Assembly (NCBI GenBank): GCA_949987565.1
Contig: OX465119.1
Coordinates: 14,455,267 to 14,519,266, forward strand
Direction: 5' to 3'
From: Luidia sarsii
Lineage: Eukaryota; Echinodermata; Asteroidea; Paxillosida; Luidiidae
DNA length: 64,000 nucleotides
The notes beneath the pieces were generated by a model. It worked only from the letters and a program-made list of their open reading frames with translations. It was not told the origin of the DNA and did no database searches. This document shows, piece after piece, positions 36,101-43,513 of this stretch (the first letter of the stretch is position 1; every line of letters starts with the position of its first letter). A program made the position numbers and the translations under genes.

Positions 36101-39100
36101 TAGGGTGATGGAATAATGGAGTTGTGAGGCCGTAGCGAGCCATGTTCTAGTTTATCATCGAAATCAATTCGAGTTCCACATCCGAGTCCGAGTCATGGAA
36201 AAATGTGGCCGTGTCTGAAACGGGCGTCTAGAGGCTAGGTCTAGGTCCCCCCCCCCATTGGAAATACACAGAGATGCGAAGACAATAGCCCTAGCCGCAG
36301 CTCTGGAAACCCGTTTCGGACACGGCCTAAGACTCGCAGCCGAGTCCCGTTGAAGAGCACTCTCACCGACGTGATATCCTAATATCTCAATAATCTTTAA
36401 ATTTAGTGGGCCTGACGTTTCGATCCTAGCAGGACCTTTCTCCCTCTGCCTTTGAGAAAGGTCCTGCTAGGATCGAAACGTCAGGCCCACTAAATTTTAA
36501 GATTTGCATTTTGGTAATTTTAGTCAGTAAGCAGTTTGCAACATTTTTGTATAATCACAATATCTCAATAAAAGTAAAATCCTCGGCTCTTACCTGTTCT
36601 TGCTTGGGGGTGGGGTCTGTGCAGGGCCGGCCGTACCCGTGGACGGCAAGACAGTGGAGCGGGTGTTCGTCACCATCTCCACCCCGTACCTGGTCGGGGT
36701 CTTCGCCCCCGCGCTGCTGGGAGGTGTCCTGGCCCTCGCCTTCCTCGGACTCAACGTCGCCCTCCGAAACCAAAGGTGAGAGCACAGATATGACACGATG
36801 CAACGCGGTACCATCCCTCTCTCTGTCTCTATGTCTCTCCGTGTCTGCCTCTCTCGGTTTATGCCTCCCTCTATCTCTGTCTCAATCTACATCCTCCTCG
36901 ACGAAAAACATTATGTTATATCTATGATGTACCCGCCGCTATACAATATTCGAATCCACCACACGACCTCGACCAGCTCGGCGGTCAAGTGGTTTAGACC
37001 TCTGCACTAGACAGAGGGAGTCACGGGTTCGAATCCCGCTCGAGCTGCCTGATTTTTTTTCATCATGAGGCATCGGGCAAAGCACCGAACACTCGGTGCT
37101 TATCACGTGGAGCAGGGCAAACCCTCATTGAATTATACAAAGGTGAGAGGTCGTACATTCTACAGTATTCTAAGCGTACAAGAAGTATACCACGGATCAT
37201 TGCATTGACGCCACGTTCATAGGGAGAGTCTTTAACCTAAACCAAGAACCCATGCCAATGGTATTTCCAGCTGTTGCATACCATACGAAGCCTAGGGTAG
37301 TTTTTGGAAGGAATACCTTGAACTTGTTATAATAGTGGTTATTTTTCTTTCAAAGGTTAGATGGCCTGATGTTTCGATCCTAACAGGACCTTTTCACAAA
37401 GGCCTTTCTCAAAGGCCTAGCGGGACCTTTGAGAAAGGTGAATTTTTATTCTTCGGACTATTCAACCACATGGTCTCAACATCCAGGAGGGTAATGACTA
37501 CCACCATGCACCTTTCTGATAATCCTTCTTTTGTGTTCACTCCTCCATACTTCTCTCTTTGATCTTGCCCCATCTTCTCACCAATCCCTACCCTACTCCT
37601 TGCCCTTCCATTTGATCTCTCCTCATCCGTGTCATATTCACTATCTTCCCCCTTCCTTCGTGTACATGTATCTGTTTTGTCCTTGTCACTCTGCCTTTGA
37701 GAAAGGTCCTGCTAGGATCGAAACGTCAGACCCTCTAACTTTTGAGATTCATGTATTGCAGGTCATTTTAGTCAGTGAGCAGTTTGCAAGAGTTTTCGGT
37801 ATTTACTTCACGTTAGTTTTCTTTGCTTTCTTATTTTTCTTTCGAAGAGCTGTCAAGATCTCGAGTCCTCAGATCAATAACCTGATCGCACTGGGATGTC
37901 TTCTCCTCTACGCGTTGGTCTTGGTGTCTGGGCTCGACGGGACGGAGTTGCCCGAGTCGAGCTTCCTGGTTCTCTGCTTCGTGAGTTTCACAACCTGGCT
38001 CCCCCTTAGGCTAAAACAAAATGGAGATTTTGCATCAGGGGAAGGGATTTTTGTTTTGTCACGGGACCGTGCTGGTCTTTTAGCGTGCGAGCGTGGCTTC
38101 GATAGGAACCGATTGTCTGTCTGGAGACTTTGAGCCGTTGAGGGCAGCAAACATATCGGTTTCATTTGGAAGAGAGTGCGGCTATAACACAGGCCGCATT
38201 CGAAATGAAGGCTCAGTTTCGGGCTCAGTCTTCGTCTCCGTCTGACAAAACATGAAAATCCAGGTTGTGGTTTGTCGCCGAATTTGAAGGTTTGTTGGTT
38301 TGATAGGTACAGGGTATTCAACAAGAAACTGGGGCCAAACGCTCATGCCTGTGTGATATTACAACGACTAAGATAAATACGACCGAAGCCTAAGCCCGAG
38401 CCTAAGCCTTCATTCCGAAAACGGCCATAGACACTCCGTGCATGACGTCACGATTTGTATTCCATGGTCTGTCAGCCTTTGGTGCAAGTCACAGGGCACT
38501 ATTGGTAATCTGATCACCGCCTCGCACCGTTTCACTGTGATTTTAAATAGCTTCTCTCTCTTTTATTTCCAAGGTCAAAGTCTGGCTGATATGCGCCGGT
38601 ATCTCCCTGTCGTTTGGCTCGCTGCTCGTCAAGACCTATCGCATCTTTGCCATCTTCGAGAAGGCGGTCGCTCAGTTCAAGAAGATCGTAAGTCATGCCC
38701 CTATTCAATTGGCTAAGGCTTAAACGATGCACACGGCTCTATGGCCCTTTTACGAATCCATGGATCAGGCTCGGGCTCAGGCTTCGCTTCCGTCCGACAA
38801 AAACCTGACAATCCAGGTTGTGGTTTGTCGCCGAATTTGAAGGTTTGATGGCTTGATAGGTACAGAGTATTTACCCAGAAACTGGGGCCAAACGCTTGTT
38901 TATAGATGCGTGTGATATTATAACTGCTTCTCCAGACACTTCGATCCGTGGCCAATGCTGTAATGGCATCTAGAATCAGCCAGTTGTCAGTGTCCCCCAG
39001 TAGCTTCTGTATATATGTGACCCGGCACAGCATTATGGGGAATAACGCCCACTTTTAAGATTTTGATATTTTCTAATGATGTGAAAGAGTATATCATTAG

Positions 39101-42100
39101 TTTTTAAATGATATCAAAATTATTTCCGTGCGGTAAAGATTTATAAAGTTACAGCGCGAGAAAGACGCCGAGGCGAAGCGTGTAACGGAAAACACTGTTC
39201 GAGAAAAACAGCGTTGAAGTTTGCAGTCCGAACGTGGAGCTTAGTCAGTGAGTGTAGCGCGCGTACGCGCTAAATAAAGTGTTACAGAAATCAAAACCCC
39301 TTGGCAATGGGAATGTTGTGGATCATGTTTGGAGTTCGAATTCAACACAAGTTGCACAAGTCATGTACAATCAAGGACAGTGGATATTTTGTTCTGGTTT
39401 TACCTTTTAAAGGATTTACCGGATAAGAAGCTGATAGCTGCGGTGATGGCCCTCGTTCTGGTGGATACAGTTCTCACCTCATTGTGGGTGGTTCTGGGCC
39501 AGGCCACCGTCAAGATGGTGGAGCTTCAACCCAAGGTATAGCTAGCTGTGTGAGAGTTAGACCCTATAGATCTGTAATCATCACTCATACAGAAAGGCCG
39601 CAGACTAGTTTCCGACTGAAATGAGTCAAGATATGTAGGGAAATTGCCGATTTTTGATCAAGCGTGGCCTTCCTCATCCTACGAGGATACATACTTCTTC
39701 TTCCTACGTATGAGGCAAACAGCAATCGTGTTATGTCCCTTTAGCCCTGCAAACAGCTCAAGGTTTATGGGTTGGGGTAAGTAAGGTGCCTGTCAATCCA
39801 TGGCCCTTTTCCCCAAACCCGGCTTTGGCTCATGCTCCGGCTTTGCCTCCATTTCTTTTGTCCATTTTTAAAGTACAAGGCATGAAAATGGCAGGCCTTT
39901 GGCTTCGTATTTGAATGTTATACTACGTTTTAAAGAAAAGAATCTAAAGCTTCAACTTCAACCAAGAACTCCAATCTGTGTTTTCAGCTTTTTGGATGAC
40001 AGAGACGAAGCCTGAGCCGAAGCTTTTTGTTTTTGAAAAAAAGGGCCCTGTGATCGTCTCCAATTTTTCTCGCGTAACATTGAACCCCTCCCCCTCGTCA
40101 GCTCTCGGCCACTGCCCACCCTGATCGCGAGGTGTACACGCTGCCCGTGCTGAGGCAGTGCGGCTCGGACAACGAGGAGTACTTCGCTGGCGCCCTCTAC
40201 GGCTTCAAGGGAATCCTCCTCGTCTTCGGTCTCTTTCTCTCCTGGGAGATACGACGAGTGCGGGTGAAAGGGCTGAACGATGGTGAGTACGGTCCGGTCA
40301 CTCCAAGTTGAGCTCAACCTCGGCCTCATTCAATGCTATGGCATGCTCCCCCTCCTCCAGTCCACCCACAGCTGACCTATCTAAGTTGAGCTCAACCTCA
40401 GCCTCATTCAATACTATGGCATGCCCCCTCCTCTAGTCCACCCACAGCTGGCCTGTCCAAGTTGAGCTCAACCTCGGCCTCATTTAATGCTATGGCATGC
40501 CCCCCTCCTCCAGTCCACCCACTGCTGGCCCTATCCAAGTTGAGCTCAACCTCGGCCTCCTCCAGTCCACCCACAGCTGGCCTGTCCAAGTTGAACTCGA
40601 CCTCGGCCTCATTTAATGCTATGGCATACCCCCTCCTCCAGTCCACCCACAGCTGGCCTATCCAAGTTGAACTCGACCTTGACCTAATTCAAGGCTATGG
40701 CATGCCCCCCTCCTCCAGTCCACCCACAGCTGGCCCTATCCAAGTTGAGCTCAGCCTCACCTTCATTCAATGCTATGGCATGCCCCCTCCTCCAGTCCAC
40801 CCACAGCTGGCCTGTCCAAAGTTGAACTCGACCTCGGCCTCATTCAATGCTATGGCATGCTCCCCTCCAGTCCACATACAGCTGGCTTATCCGAGTTGAG
40901 CTCAACTTCAGCCTCATTCAATGCTATGGCATGCACTCCTTGGCCTATGTAGTGTAGTGTAGAGGATGGATCCTGATGAGGGGATTAGCTCAGTGAAGGT
41001 TGAATGCGGGGACTGTAAGTTTTGTACCAGCCGCTGTCTATCACGTGCTCTCCATGGTTGTCGGGCAGGGAGGTACATCGTCTTGTCTGTCTACGTGGTC
41101 GCCCTCACCATCACCCTGTCCCTGCCCACGCTGCAAGTCTTCGTCCACAACGTGGACATGTTCTTCTGCATCTTCGGCGTCGCTGTCGTCTTCGCCAACA
41201 CGGCGGTGCTGTGCCTGGTCTTCGTCCCCAAGGTATAGGGCCAAAGAACGGATCCAGTTGATAATAACAATAGCAATTTTAATTACTTGGCCTTTGAGAA
41301 TGGTCCTGCTAGGATCGAAACGTAAGGCCCTCTAACTTTTGAGATTGATGTATTACAGGTCAGTTTAGTCATTGAGCAGTTTGCAACAGTTTTTGTATTA
41401 ACTTCGTAATTCAAAGTAAATAAACAAAAACTGTTGCAAACTGCTGACTAACTAAGATGACCTGAAATCCATAAAGCAGGACCTTTCTCAAATGTATACT
41501 GCGCTCTTTACAAACAAAATGATTAAAAGCGCATTTCAATTGAAATGGCCAAAAAAGAGAGAAAAGATGACAGAAGTGAGAAACAGTTTAAAGACATGGT
41601 GCATGGTCAGTGCCCAAACCGCAGTATGGGGATACGTCTGTCCCACCATCAAGAAGTAAATAATTACTGAAGCCTAACCCTGCTGACATCGGTAATGTCT
41701 CGATCTTTTCTGGAAACAGACGCCTCTAACCCTAACGCCTATAGCCCTACCATCCGAAAGTGAGTGTGTTTGTGCAGTGTTCTACGGGAGCTCCATTTAA
41801 TGTTCTGCCATCTCTAGGTGGCTCTAGCGCCCTCTGTTGACCAAAAGGGCGCAGCTATCAAATACTAACCGATGCCGTTATTGTTCGCGCGATTCTGTCC
41901 CCATTTAAGTTCGCCCTGTGCTACACGTCCCGTGGCACCCATCTCCACATCAGCATGATGGAGTCGAGCAACGCCAGCGTGGCTCCCTCCAAGGTCCCCA
42001 CGGACAAAGACAACCAGTCGACGGTACTTAGGCGAACCCTGCGCCAGGTAGGTAAAGGGTAAACTTGCCTACTACAGCCAGAGCGGCATTGCTAATTGCA

Positions 42101-43094
42101 TGGACCCCCCCCCCGTGAGATAGCTGAAGAAGGTTAAAAACGGGGCGTGATCCCTGGTGATATAGGCCGTTGACGAAATGAAGGCTTAGACTCGGGCTTA
42201 GGCTTCGGCATAGAGCTCTATAAATAAACTAGAGTGCGCACTCATCGCGTGACGCGTGCCGTCAAGGGGACTGCGACGCCATTACCAAAGAGGTGCAAAT
42301 GCATGGATCTCTATGGGGCAAACTAATTTTTACAATTTTACAATTTTTACAATTTTTACAAAAGAAAGTAGGACATTAAAATTCGCCAATCCCTTAAGGT
42401 ATTGATGGCCTTTTCTTTCATTACTAAAACCATTTCTATAACATTTTAGTTTGCGCATTCACAACCTTTCCCCATTCACATTACGCACGATTGCTACTGA
42501 CATCCGGGCACTTCGAGCTGAATTGCCCTCTTTGGTAATGGCGGATGCGCATCCATGTCGGCACACGTTCGTATCGCGCGTTGATAGGGGAGTGCGCACT
42601 CTAGTTTATTTATAGAGCTCTATGGGCTTCGGTCACATTTCTCTTATACCCGTTTTAATTTCACAGGCATCCAGACACAAGCGTTTGACGCCAGTTTCTC
42701 GGTGAATACTCTGTGCTTGATAAGTCAACAAACCTTCAAATTCGGTGACAAACCACATCCTGGTTTTTCAGGTTCTGTCAGACGGAGACGAAGCCTAAGC
42801 CCGAGCCTGATCCACGGATTCGTAAAGAGCCACTGAGCACTCAATGGTGAATGTTTCTAACTGGCGCCCCACCCCGGCAAGGACTAGCTGACTGTTTGGG
42901 AAGACCACCATCTAAGGGCTGGATAGCTCAGGTGGTGAAGTTCTGGTAAAAAGGCTAGTGATTTATGATTGGTTGTACAACTTTTTTTTATGGAATGGAT
43001 TATTTTGATCGTGTTTCAGAAAGAGGAAAGGTTGGCTGATTTACTGCAGGAGTCCCGAGTTCACGTCGATGCGCCGAATCACATGGACGCGTGA
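20900..43094 (+). CDS. GABA type B receptor subunit 2-like, class C GPCR (17 exons, 806 aa)
   Basis: Metabotropic GABA receptor family subunit, expected in the plasma membrane. Joining exons 20900-21187, 28545-28682, 29208-29375, 30016-30123, 31380-31445, 31946-32137, 33065-33301, 33865-33928, 34115-34195, 36625-36775, 37848-37980, 38574-38687, 39413-39535, 40102-40282, 41069-41232, 41910-42047 and 43020-43094 gives an uninterrupted frame; all introns are GT-AG and all phases match. Order: signal peptide, Venus flytrap domain (about 48-445), seven membrane segments (about 463-734), 70-residue tail. Closest by eye to subunit 2: WILPGWYPDGWW, KISSPQINNLIALG and LCLVFVPK match its conserved blocks. 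The TM3-ECL2 disulfide (C541, C641) and the Lys-Asp lock positions (K562, D681) are kept. One lobe-1 disulfide pair is missing and the tail is much shorter than vertebrate subunit 2. It could be a lineage-specific paralogue rather than a strict orthologue. Confidence 0.93.
22195..23137 (-). repeat. Long dispersed repeat, inverted-pair arm 2
   Basis: Reverse-orientation copy of 11064-11950, ending in a family A unit (22898-23137). Both copies contain a similar short Cys/Ser-rich frame, most simply because the DNA is similar. The arms are about 10 kb apart and bracket receptor exon 1 and its promoter. Confidence 0.7.
23246..23313 (-). mobile_element. tRNA-derived SINE head
   Basis: Minus strand shows an A-box-like TAGCTCTGATGG and B box GGGTTCAAATCCC. 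The flanking GCCAGTCAGAAGCAA tail is shared with the copy at 10602. Confidence 0.7.
23623..23864 (+). mobile_element. Family A element, near full length
   Basis: About 240 bp starting GGACCGTTTACGAAATGAAG and ending ATTTGTAAAGGGCC, with imperfect inverted ends carrying GGCTTAGGCT / AGCCTGAGCC words. Other copies: 11064, 22898, 29457, 31039, 38192, 38743 (partial) and 42164. Non-coding, MITE-like. Confidence 0.65.
24295..24440 (-). repeat. Family B repeat with inner hairpins
   Basis: Contains the core GACGTTTCGATCCTAGCGGG and a palindromic end, CTTTCTCAAAGGCA then TGCCTTTGAGAAAG. Located in intron 1. Confidence 0.65.
25000..25230. mobile_element. 231-bp MITE with long inverted ends
   Basis: Terminal inverted repeats of about 50 bp, starting TAATAGACCGATTGC with few mismatches, enclose about 130 bp. 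No clear target duplication. The ATAGACC start resembles the ends of the THAP-bearing element at 27773-28393, which may indicate a related transposase. Confidence 0.7.
25650..25815. mobile_element. Family C foldback element
   Basis: GCAAGGTTTGCGGTGACACC at the left and GGTGTCACCGCAAACC at the right form inverted arms around a centre with CGAAACGTTGAG. Confidence 0.65.
26244..26586 (+). mobile_element. Family G element (TTAA-bounded MITE)
   Basis: About 340 bp beginning TTAAAGGCCTATACAGCATT and ending with the matching inverted CCAATGTTGTACTGGGCCTTTAA. Copies at 35391-35687 (reverse) and 60249-60611 share the ends, all bounded by TTAA, as in piggyBac-type or other TTAA-targeting elements. No transposase frame. 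Confidence 0.7.
27575..27772 (-). mobile_element. tRNA-derived SINE, second family
   Basis: Minus-strand copy of the family seen complete at 36885-37140: tail words GGCATCGGGCA, tRNA-like head with B box GGGTTTGAATCCC. It is cut off where the THAP-bearing element begins. Confidence 0.65.
27773..28393 (+). mobile_element. Non-autonomous DNA element carrying a broken THAP-domain fragment
   Basis: Ends are imperfect inverted repeats of about 60 bp: CTATAGACCC with GATGACGTCAC and GCCATCTTGGATTACACACA at the left, mirrored at the right. Inside, from ATG 28035, MINFCAVLGCGSRG shows the first C-x4-C of a THAP zinc finger. After a one-base frame break at the G run (28071-28076) the reading continues with DKKYLYRLPAV and RWTKWL, both THAP hallmarks. 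The final C-x2-H pair is not evident. THAP domains occur in P-type and related transposases and in host factors. A 12-bp perfect hairpin (CCATGGAGGAAT) lies at 27966-27997. It sits 150 bp before receptor exon 2. Confidence 0.55.
28418..28540 (+). mobile_element. SINE fragment beside exon 2
   Basis: Shares GGCATCGGGCAAAGCACTGA and the GTTATATCTAT word with the SINE family at 36885. Its 3' edge directly abuts the splice acceptor of receptor exon 2, so intronic signals there may derive from repeat sequence. Confidence 0.6.
28545..28682 (+). CDS. GABA-B-like exon 2
   Basis: Residues 97-142, flytrap lobe 1. The block TGPPVAMIWGPLLSSV aligns without gaps to the subunit 2 block that carries a conserved Cys; that position is L124 here. 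Acceptor catacag, ends CAG|gtattg, phase 0. Confidence 0.93.
28690..29030. repeat. CCTCATACCTCGTG-type minisatellite
   Basis: Imperfect 12-15 bp units rich in CCTCATACCTC in intron 2, starting seven bases after the donor. It lets the exon 2 frame read on as a Ser/Leu/His-rich extension that is not part of the domain. Confidence 0.85.
29208..29375 (+). CDS. GABA-B-like exon 3
   Basis: Residues 143-198. SASSSTLKDRSRYP and DAINPARVAFVKHMGWRKVALL match the lobe 1 segment that in other subunits continues from the agonist-site serine region. Acceptor tctaag, donor CAG|gtaacc, phase 0. Confidence 0.93.
29457..29790. mobile_element. Family A element interrupted by a family B insertion
   Basis: Outer element has matching ends (GGCCGTTTTCGAAATGAAGG and its inverse). 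At 29559-29641 an 83-bp family B piece is inserted, flanked by the direct repeat TTTGAAGCTCT (29548-29558 and 29642-29652). Confidence 0.75.
30016..30123 (+). CDS. GABA-B-like exon 4
   Basis: Residues 199-234, NMANLAGLLYQNGITVLATK, continuing lobe 1 towards the hinge. Acceptor ttcggtag, donor AAG|gtacgt, phase 0. Confidence 0.92.
30592..30703. repeat. Tandem duplication in intron 4
   Basis: Two adjacent copies of about 56 bp containing CAGTGCTGGGTGTAT and CTCGTTCACTACGT. Just upstream (30190-30390) the intron is unusually dense in CGTACG and TACGT words. Confidence 0.75.
31039..31254. mobile_element. Family A element in intron 4
   Basis: Full-length copy with ends GGCCGTTTACGAAATGAAGG and the inverse CCATTTCGTAAACGGC, ending 125 bp before exon 5. 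Confidence 0.7.
31380..31445 (+). CDS. GABA-B-like exon 5
   Basis: Residues 235-256, RHDARIIIVGVYLEAAVKLF plus CK. Y246 aligns with the agonist-contacting Tyr of subunit 1. C255 is one half of a disulfide conserved in both vertebrate subunits. Smallest internal coding exon except for exon 8; phase 0. Confidence 0.92.
31879..31925. promoter_or_regulatory. Three 17-bp repeats, each with a CRE palindrome
   Basis: TGACGTCATTGCAACGA repeats at 31879, 31896 and 31913, ending about 20 bp before the exon 6 acceptor. Each unit joins a TGACGTCA site to ATTGCAAC, a C/EBP-like half site. It could be an intronic enhancer or simply a short minisatellite. Confidence 0.5.
31946..32137 (+). CDS. GABA-B-like exon 6
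   Basis: Residues 257-320. GPKYVWILPGWYPDGWW is the most diagnostic flytrap block and favours subunit 2. C288 pairs by homology with C255. Donor GTG|gtgagt, phase 0. Confidence 0.94.
32190..32565. repeat. About 76-bp minisatellite, cluster 1 (intron 6)
   Basis: About five units with TCCACCCACAGCTGGCC, AAGTTGAGCTCAACCTCGGC and TTCAATGCTATGGCATG. The same unit recurs in intron 14 (40300-40945). Confidence 0.9.
32580..33020. repeat. 53-bp minisatellite (intron 6)
   Basis: Units of GATTGGCCGAGACTGACCGA and GGTCTTGCCGAGACAGTCC, spaced 53 bp in the regular part (32776, 32829, 32882, 32935, 32988). It ends about 45 bp before the exon 7 acceptor. Long frames in it are artefacts. Confidence 0.92.
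33065..33301 (+). CDS. GABA-B-like exon 7
   Basis: Residues 321-399, flytrap lobe 2. SYDCLFAMALAMN and LDQFSYGDTEMAAVLLRN match the family. The Glu that contacts GABA in subunit 1 aligns with R341. Acceptor gctgcag, donor ACG|gtgagt, phase 0. Confidence 0.94.
33390..33600. repeat. Family C-like fragments in intron 7
   Basis: Repeated words GGCTCT, AGAGCCGGTAA and ACACCATG, arranged as diverged direct copies. No coding signal. Confidence 0.5.
33865..33928 (+). CDS. GABA-B-like exon 8
   Basis: Residues 400-420 plus one base. DRVFIDETGVRFSEVYVEQLQ matches the GxVVFxxxGxR strand near the end of the flytrap domain. Donor G|gtaagt, phase 1. Confidence 0.9.
34115..34195 (+). CDS. GABA-B-like exon 9
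   Basis: Residues 421-447. PIKVAKQLNNGEYRELANV is the closing segment of the ectodomain. Acceptor cgcccag, phases 1 and 1. Confidence 0.9.
34565..35200. mobile_element. hAT-like non-autonomous element in intron 9
   Basis: A 636-bp element flanked by a perfect 8-bp direct repeat AACTTAAA (34557-34564 and 35201-35208). Imperfect inverted ends of about 60 bp include GCGCCCGTG and TATTCACCCGGACC; they start GGTAGTG and AGGCAGTG. An 8-bp target duplication is typical of the hAT superfamily. No transposase frame. Confidence 0.75.
35391..35687 (-). mobile_element. Family G element (reverse copy)
   Basis: Inverse of the 26244 copy, from TTAAAGGGCC to GTTGTATAGGCCTTTAA, inside intron 9. Confidence 0.7.
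36207..36327. mobile_element. Short MITE, family E, copy 2
   Basis: 121 bp in the opposite orientation to 2887-3010, with ends GGCCGTGTCTGAAACGGG and CCCGTTTCGGACACGGCC. A poly-C interruption sits in the middle. Confidence 0.75.
36399..36497. repeat. Perfect 44-bp inverted repeat made of family B cores
   Basis: Arms 36399-36442 and 36454-36497 are exact reverse complements around an 11-base spacer. Each arm holds GGCCTGACGTTTCGATCCTA. Transcribed as part of intron 9 it would fold into a 44-bp hairpin. Confidence 0.9.
36625..36775 (+). CDS. GABA-B-like exon 10 (TM1)
   Basis: Residues 448-497. After the linker PAVPVDGKTVER comes TM1 (TPYLVGVFAPALLGGVLALA). Acceptor ctgtgcag, donor AG|gtgaga, phase 2. 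Confidence 0.92.
36885..37140 (+). mobile_element. tRNA-derived SINE, second family, full copy
   Basis: Begins ATCCTCCTCGACGAAAAACA. A tRNA-like core spans 36973-37048 (acceptor-like CAGCTC pairing with GAGCTG, B box GGGTTCGAATCCCGC). It ends in a GCATCGGGCAAAGCAC / CTCATTGAAT tail. Other copies: 27575, 28418, 49545, 61000 and 61900. Confidence 0.75.
37360..37800. repeat. Family B repeats in intron 10
   Basis: Copies at about 37362-37435 (reverse) and 37690-37795 (forward). The second reads into exon 11's upstream region and ends some 50 bp before the acceptor. Confidence 0.65.
37848..37980 (+). CDS. GABA-B-like exon 11 (TM2)
   Basis: Residues 498-542. VKISSPQINNLIALGCLLLY is close to the subunit 2 intracellular loop 1 and TM2. 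C541 is the conserved TM3-top Cys. Phase 0 at the end. Confidence 0.94.
38192..38426. mobile_element. Family A element in intron 11
   Basis: Full copy, ends GGCCGCATTCGAAATGAAGG and inverse CATTCCGAAAACGGCC. Confidence 0.7.
38574..38687 (+). CDS. GABA-B-like exon 12 (TM3)
   Basis: Residues 543-580. WLICAGISLSFGSLLVKTYR: K562 matches the TM3 Lys that forms the inactive-state lock with a TM6 Asp in GABA-B receptors. Donor ATC|gtaagt, phase 0. Confidence 0.94.
38743..38928 (-). mobile_element. Partial family A element in intron 12
   Basis: Starts GGCCCTTTTACGAATCCATG and breaks off after GATATTATAAC; the far end is missing. Confidence 0.6.
39413..39535 (+). CDS. GABA-B-like exon 13 (TM4)
   Basis: Residues 581-621. 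LIAAVMALVLVDTVLTSLWV is TM4. The usual WQxVDPL motif is replaced by WVVLGQA, a divergence from both vertebrate subunits. Phase 0. Confidence 0.92.
39804..40050. mobile_element. Family I element in intron 13
   Basis: About 245 bp sharing AAGTACAAGGCATGAAAA and CAGAGACGAAGCC with 7486-7705. It ends 50 bp before exon 14. Distantly resembles family A ends. Confidence 0.6.
40102..40282 (+). CDS. GABA-B-like exon 14 (TM5)
   Basis: Residues 622-681 plus one base. LPVLRQCGSDNEEYFAGALY holds the extracellular loop 2 Cys (C641). TM5 is GFKGILLVFGLFLSWE. D681 in GLND aligns with the TM6 lock Asp. Phase 1. Confidence 0.94.
40300..40945. repeat. About 76-bp minisatellite, cluster 2 (intron 14)
   Basis: About eight units of the same sequence as intron 6. 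The first unit here and in intron 6 both begin TCACTCCAAGTTGAGCTCAA. Confidence 0.92.
41069..41232 (+). CDS. GABA-B-like exon 15 (TM6-TM7)
   Basis: Residues 682-736. RYIVLSVYVVALTITLSLP is TM6. FFCIFGVAVVFANTAVLCLV then FVPK is TM7, with LCLVFVPK as in subunit 2. Donor AAG|gtatag, phase 0. Confidence 0.94.
41285..41490. repeat. Family B inverted pair in intron 15
   Basis: A forward copy (core GATCGAAACGTAAGGCC) followed by a reverse tail copy. GTTTGCAACAGTTTTTGT and its complement AAAAACTGTTGCAAACTG face each other. Confidence 0.7.
41910..42047 (+). CDS. GABA-B-like exon 16
   Basis: Residues 737-782, cytoplasmic tail with a Ser-rich stretch (MMESSNASVAPSK). Its end (STVLRRTLRQ) starts a short amphipathic helix. 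Acceptor catttaag, donor CAG|gtaggt, phase 0. Confidence 0.85.
42164..42831. mobile_element. Family A element split by a hAT-like MITE
   Basis: Left part 42164-42208 and right part 42625-42831 join into one standard family A copy if the insertion and one target duplication are removed. Confidence 0.75.
42209..42624. mobile_element. hAT-like MITE, 416 bp, nested
   Basis: Perfect terminal inverted repeats of 34 bp starting CATAGAGCTCTATAAATAAA. Flanked by the exact 8-bp duplication GGCTTCGG (42201-42208 and 42625-42632). No coding capacity. It is the youngest-looking mobile element in the window because ends and duplication are intact. Confidence 0.88.
43020..43094 (+). CDS. GABA-B-like exon 17 and stop
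   Basis: Residues 783-806, KEERLADLLQESRVHVDAPN then HMDA and TGA at 43092-43094. Leucines L776, L780, L787 and L790 give two to three heptads, so a short coiled coil is possible. Acceptor gtttcag. Confidence 0.8.
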   Translation, partial: KEERLADLLQESRVHVDAPNHMDA

Positions 43095-43150
43095 TTCATG
43101 GAACCATCATAATGGAGACAAACGAAAGGTGCGTTGAAGGACCTTTACCT

Positions 43151-43156
43151 AATAAA
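43151..43156 (+). terminator. Polyadenylation signal of the GABA-B-like gene
   Basis: Canonical AATAAA 57 bases after the stop codon, predicting a very short 3' untranslated region. Confidence 0.6.
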
Positions 43157-43441
43157 ACCATGCTTCAGACTCCAATAACGGCACATAGGAAAGGTCATGC
43201 TAGGATGGAAACGCCTGCCCCGGAATGGATCATATCTGACTTAAAAGTGAAACATTTCGTGCCTCGTGATGTGATACGCTGCGCACAGTACTGTGACCTT
43301 GCACCAGCCGCTGTTAATTCTTGAAGAAAAAAAAGACTCTTCAATATCTAGCAATGTTTGCTCGTCAGACACTCTGAAAAAAAGCCGTCCGTTGGAATAA
43401 TTATCTTGTACGATTTTGGAGAATGCTGAGGATTTTTTTTG

Positions 43442-43513
43442 GACTGGACCAGAACTTGAACCGGAGACCTCTTGTGTCGCGTACCGGCGCTCTTACCGTC
43501 TGAGCTATCCAGG
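43442..43513 (-). mobile_element. tRNA-derived SINE head
   Basis: Same family as 10602 and 23246, minus strand, with GATAGCTCAGACGGTAAGAG. A plus-strand fragment of the family (CTGGATAGCTCAGGTGG) is at 42913-42950 in intron 16. Confidence 0.65.

Noticed and set aside
36973..37048. Apparent tRNA gene
   Set aside because: It has acceptor-like pairing and a good B box but sits in a 255-bp unit repeated at several places with shared head and tail, so it is a SINE.
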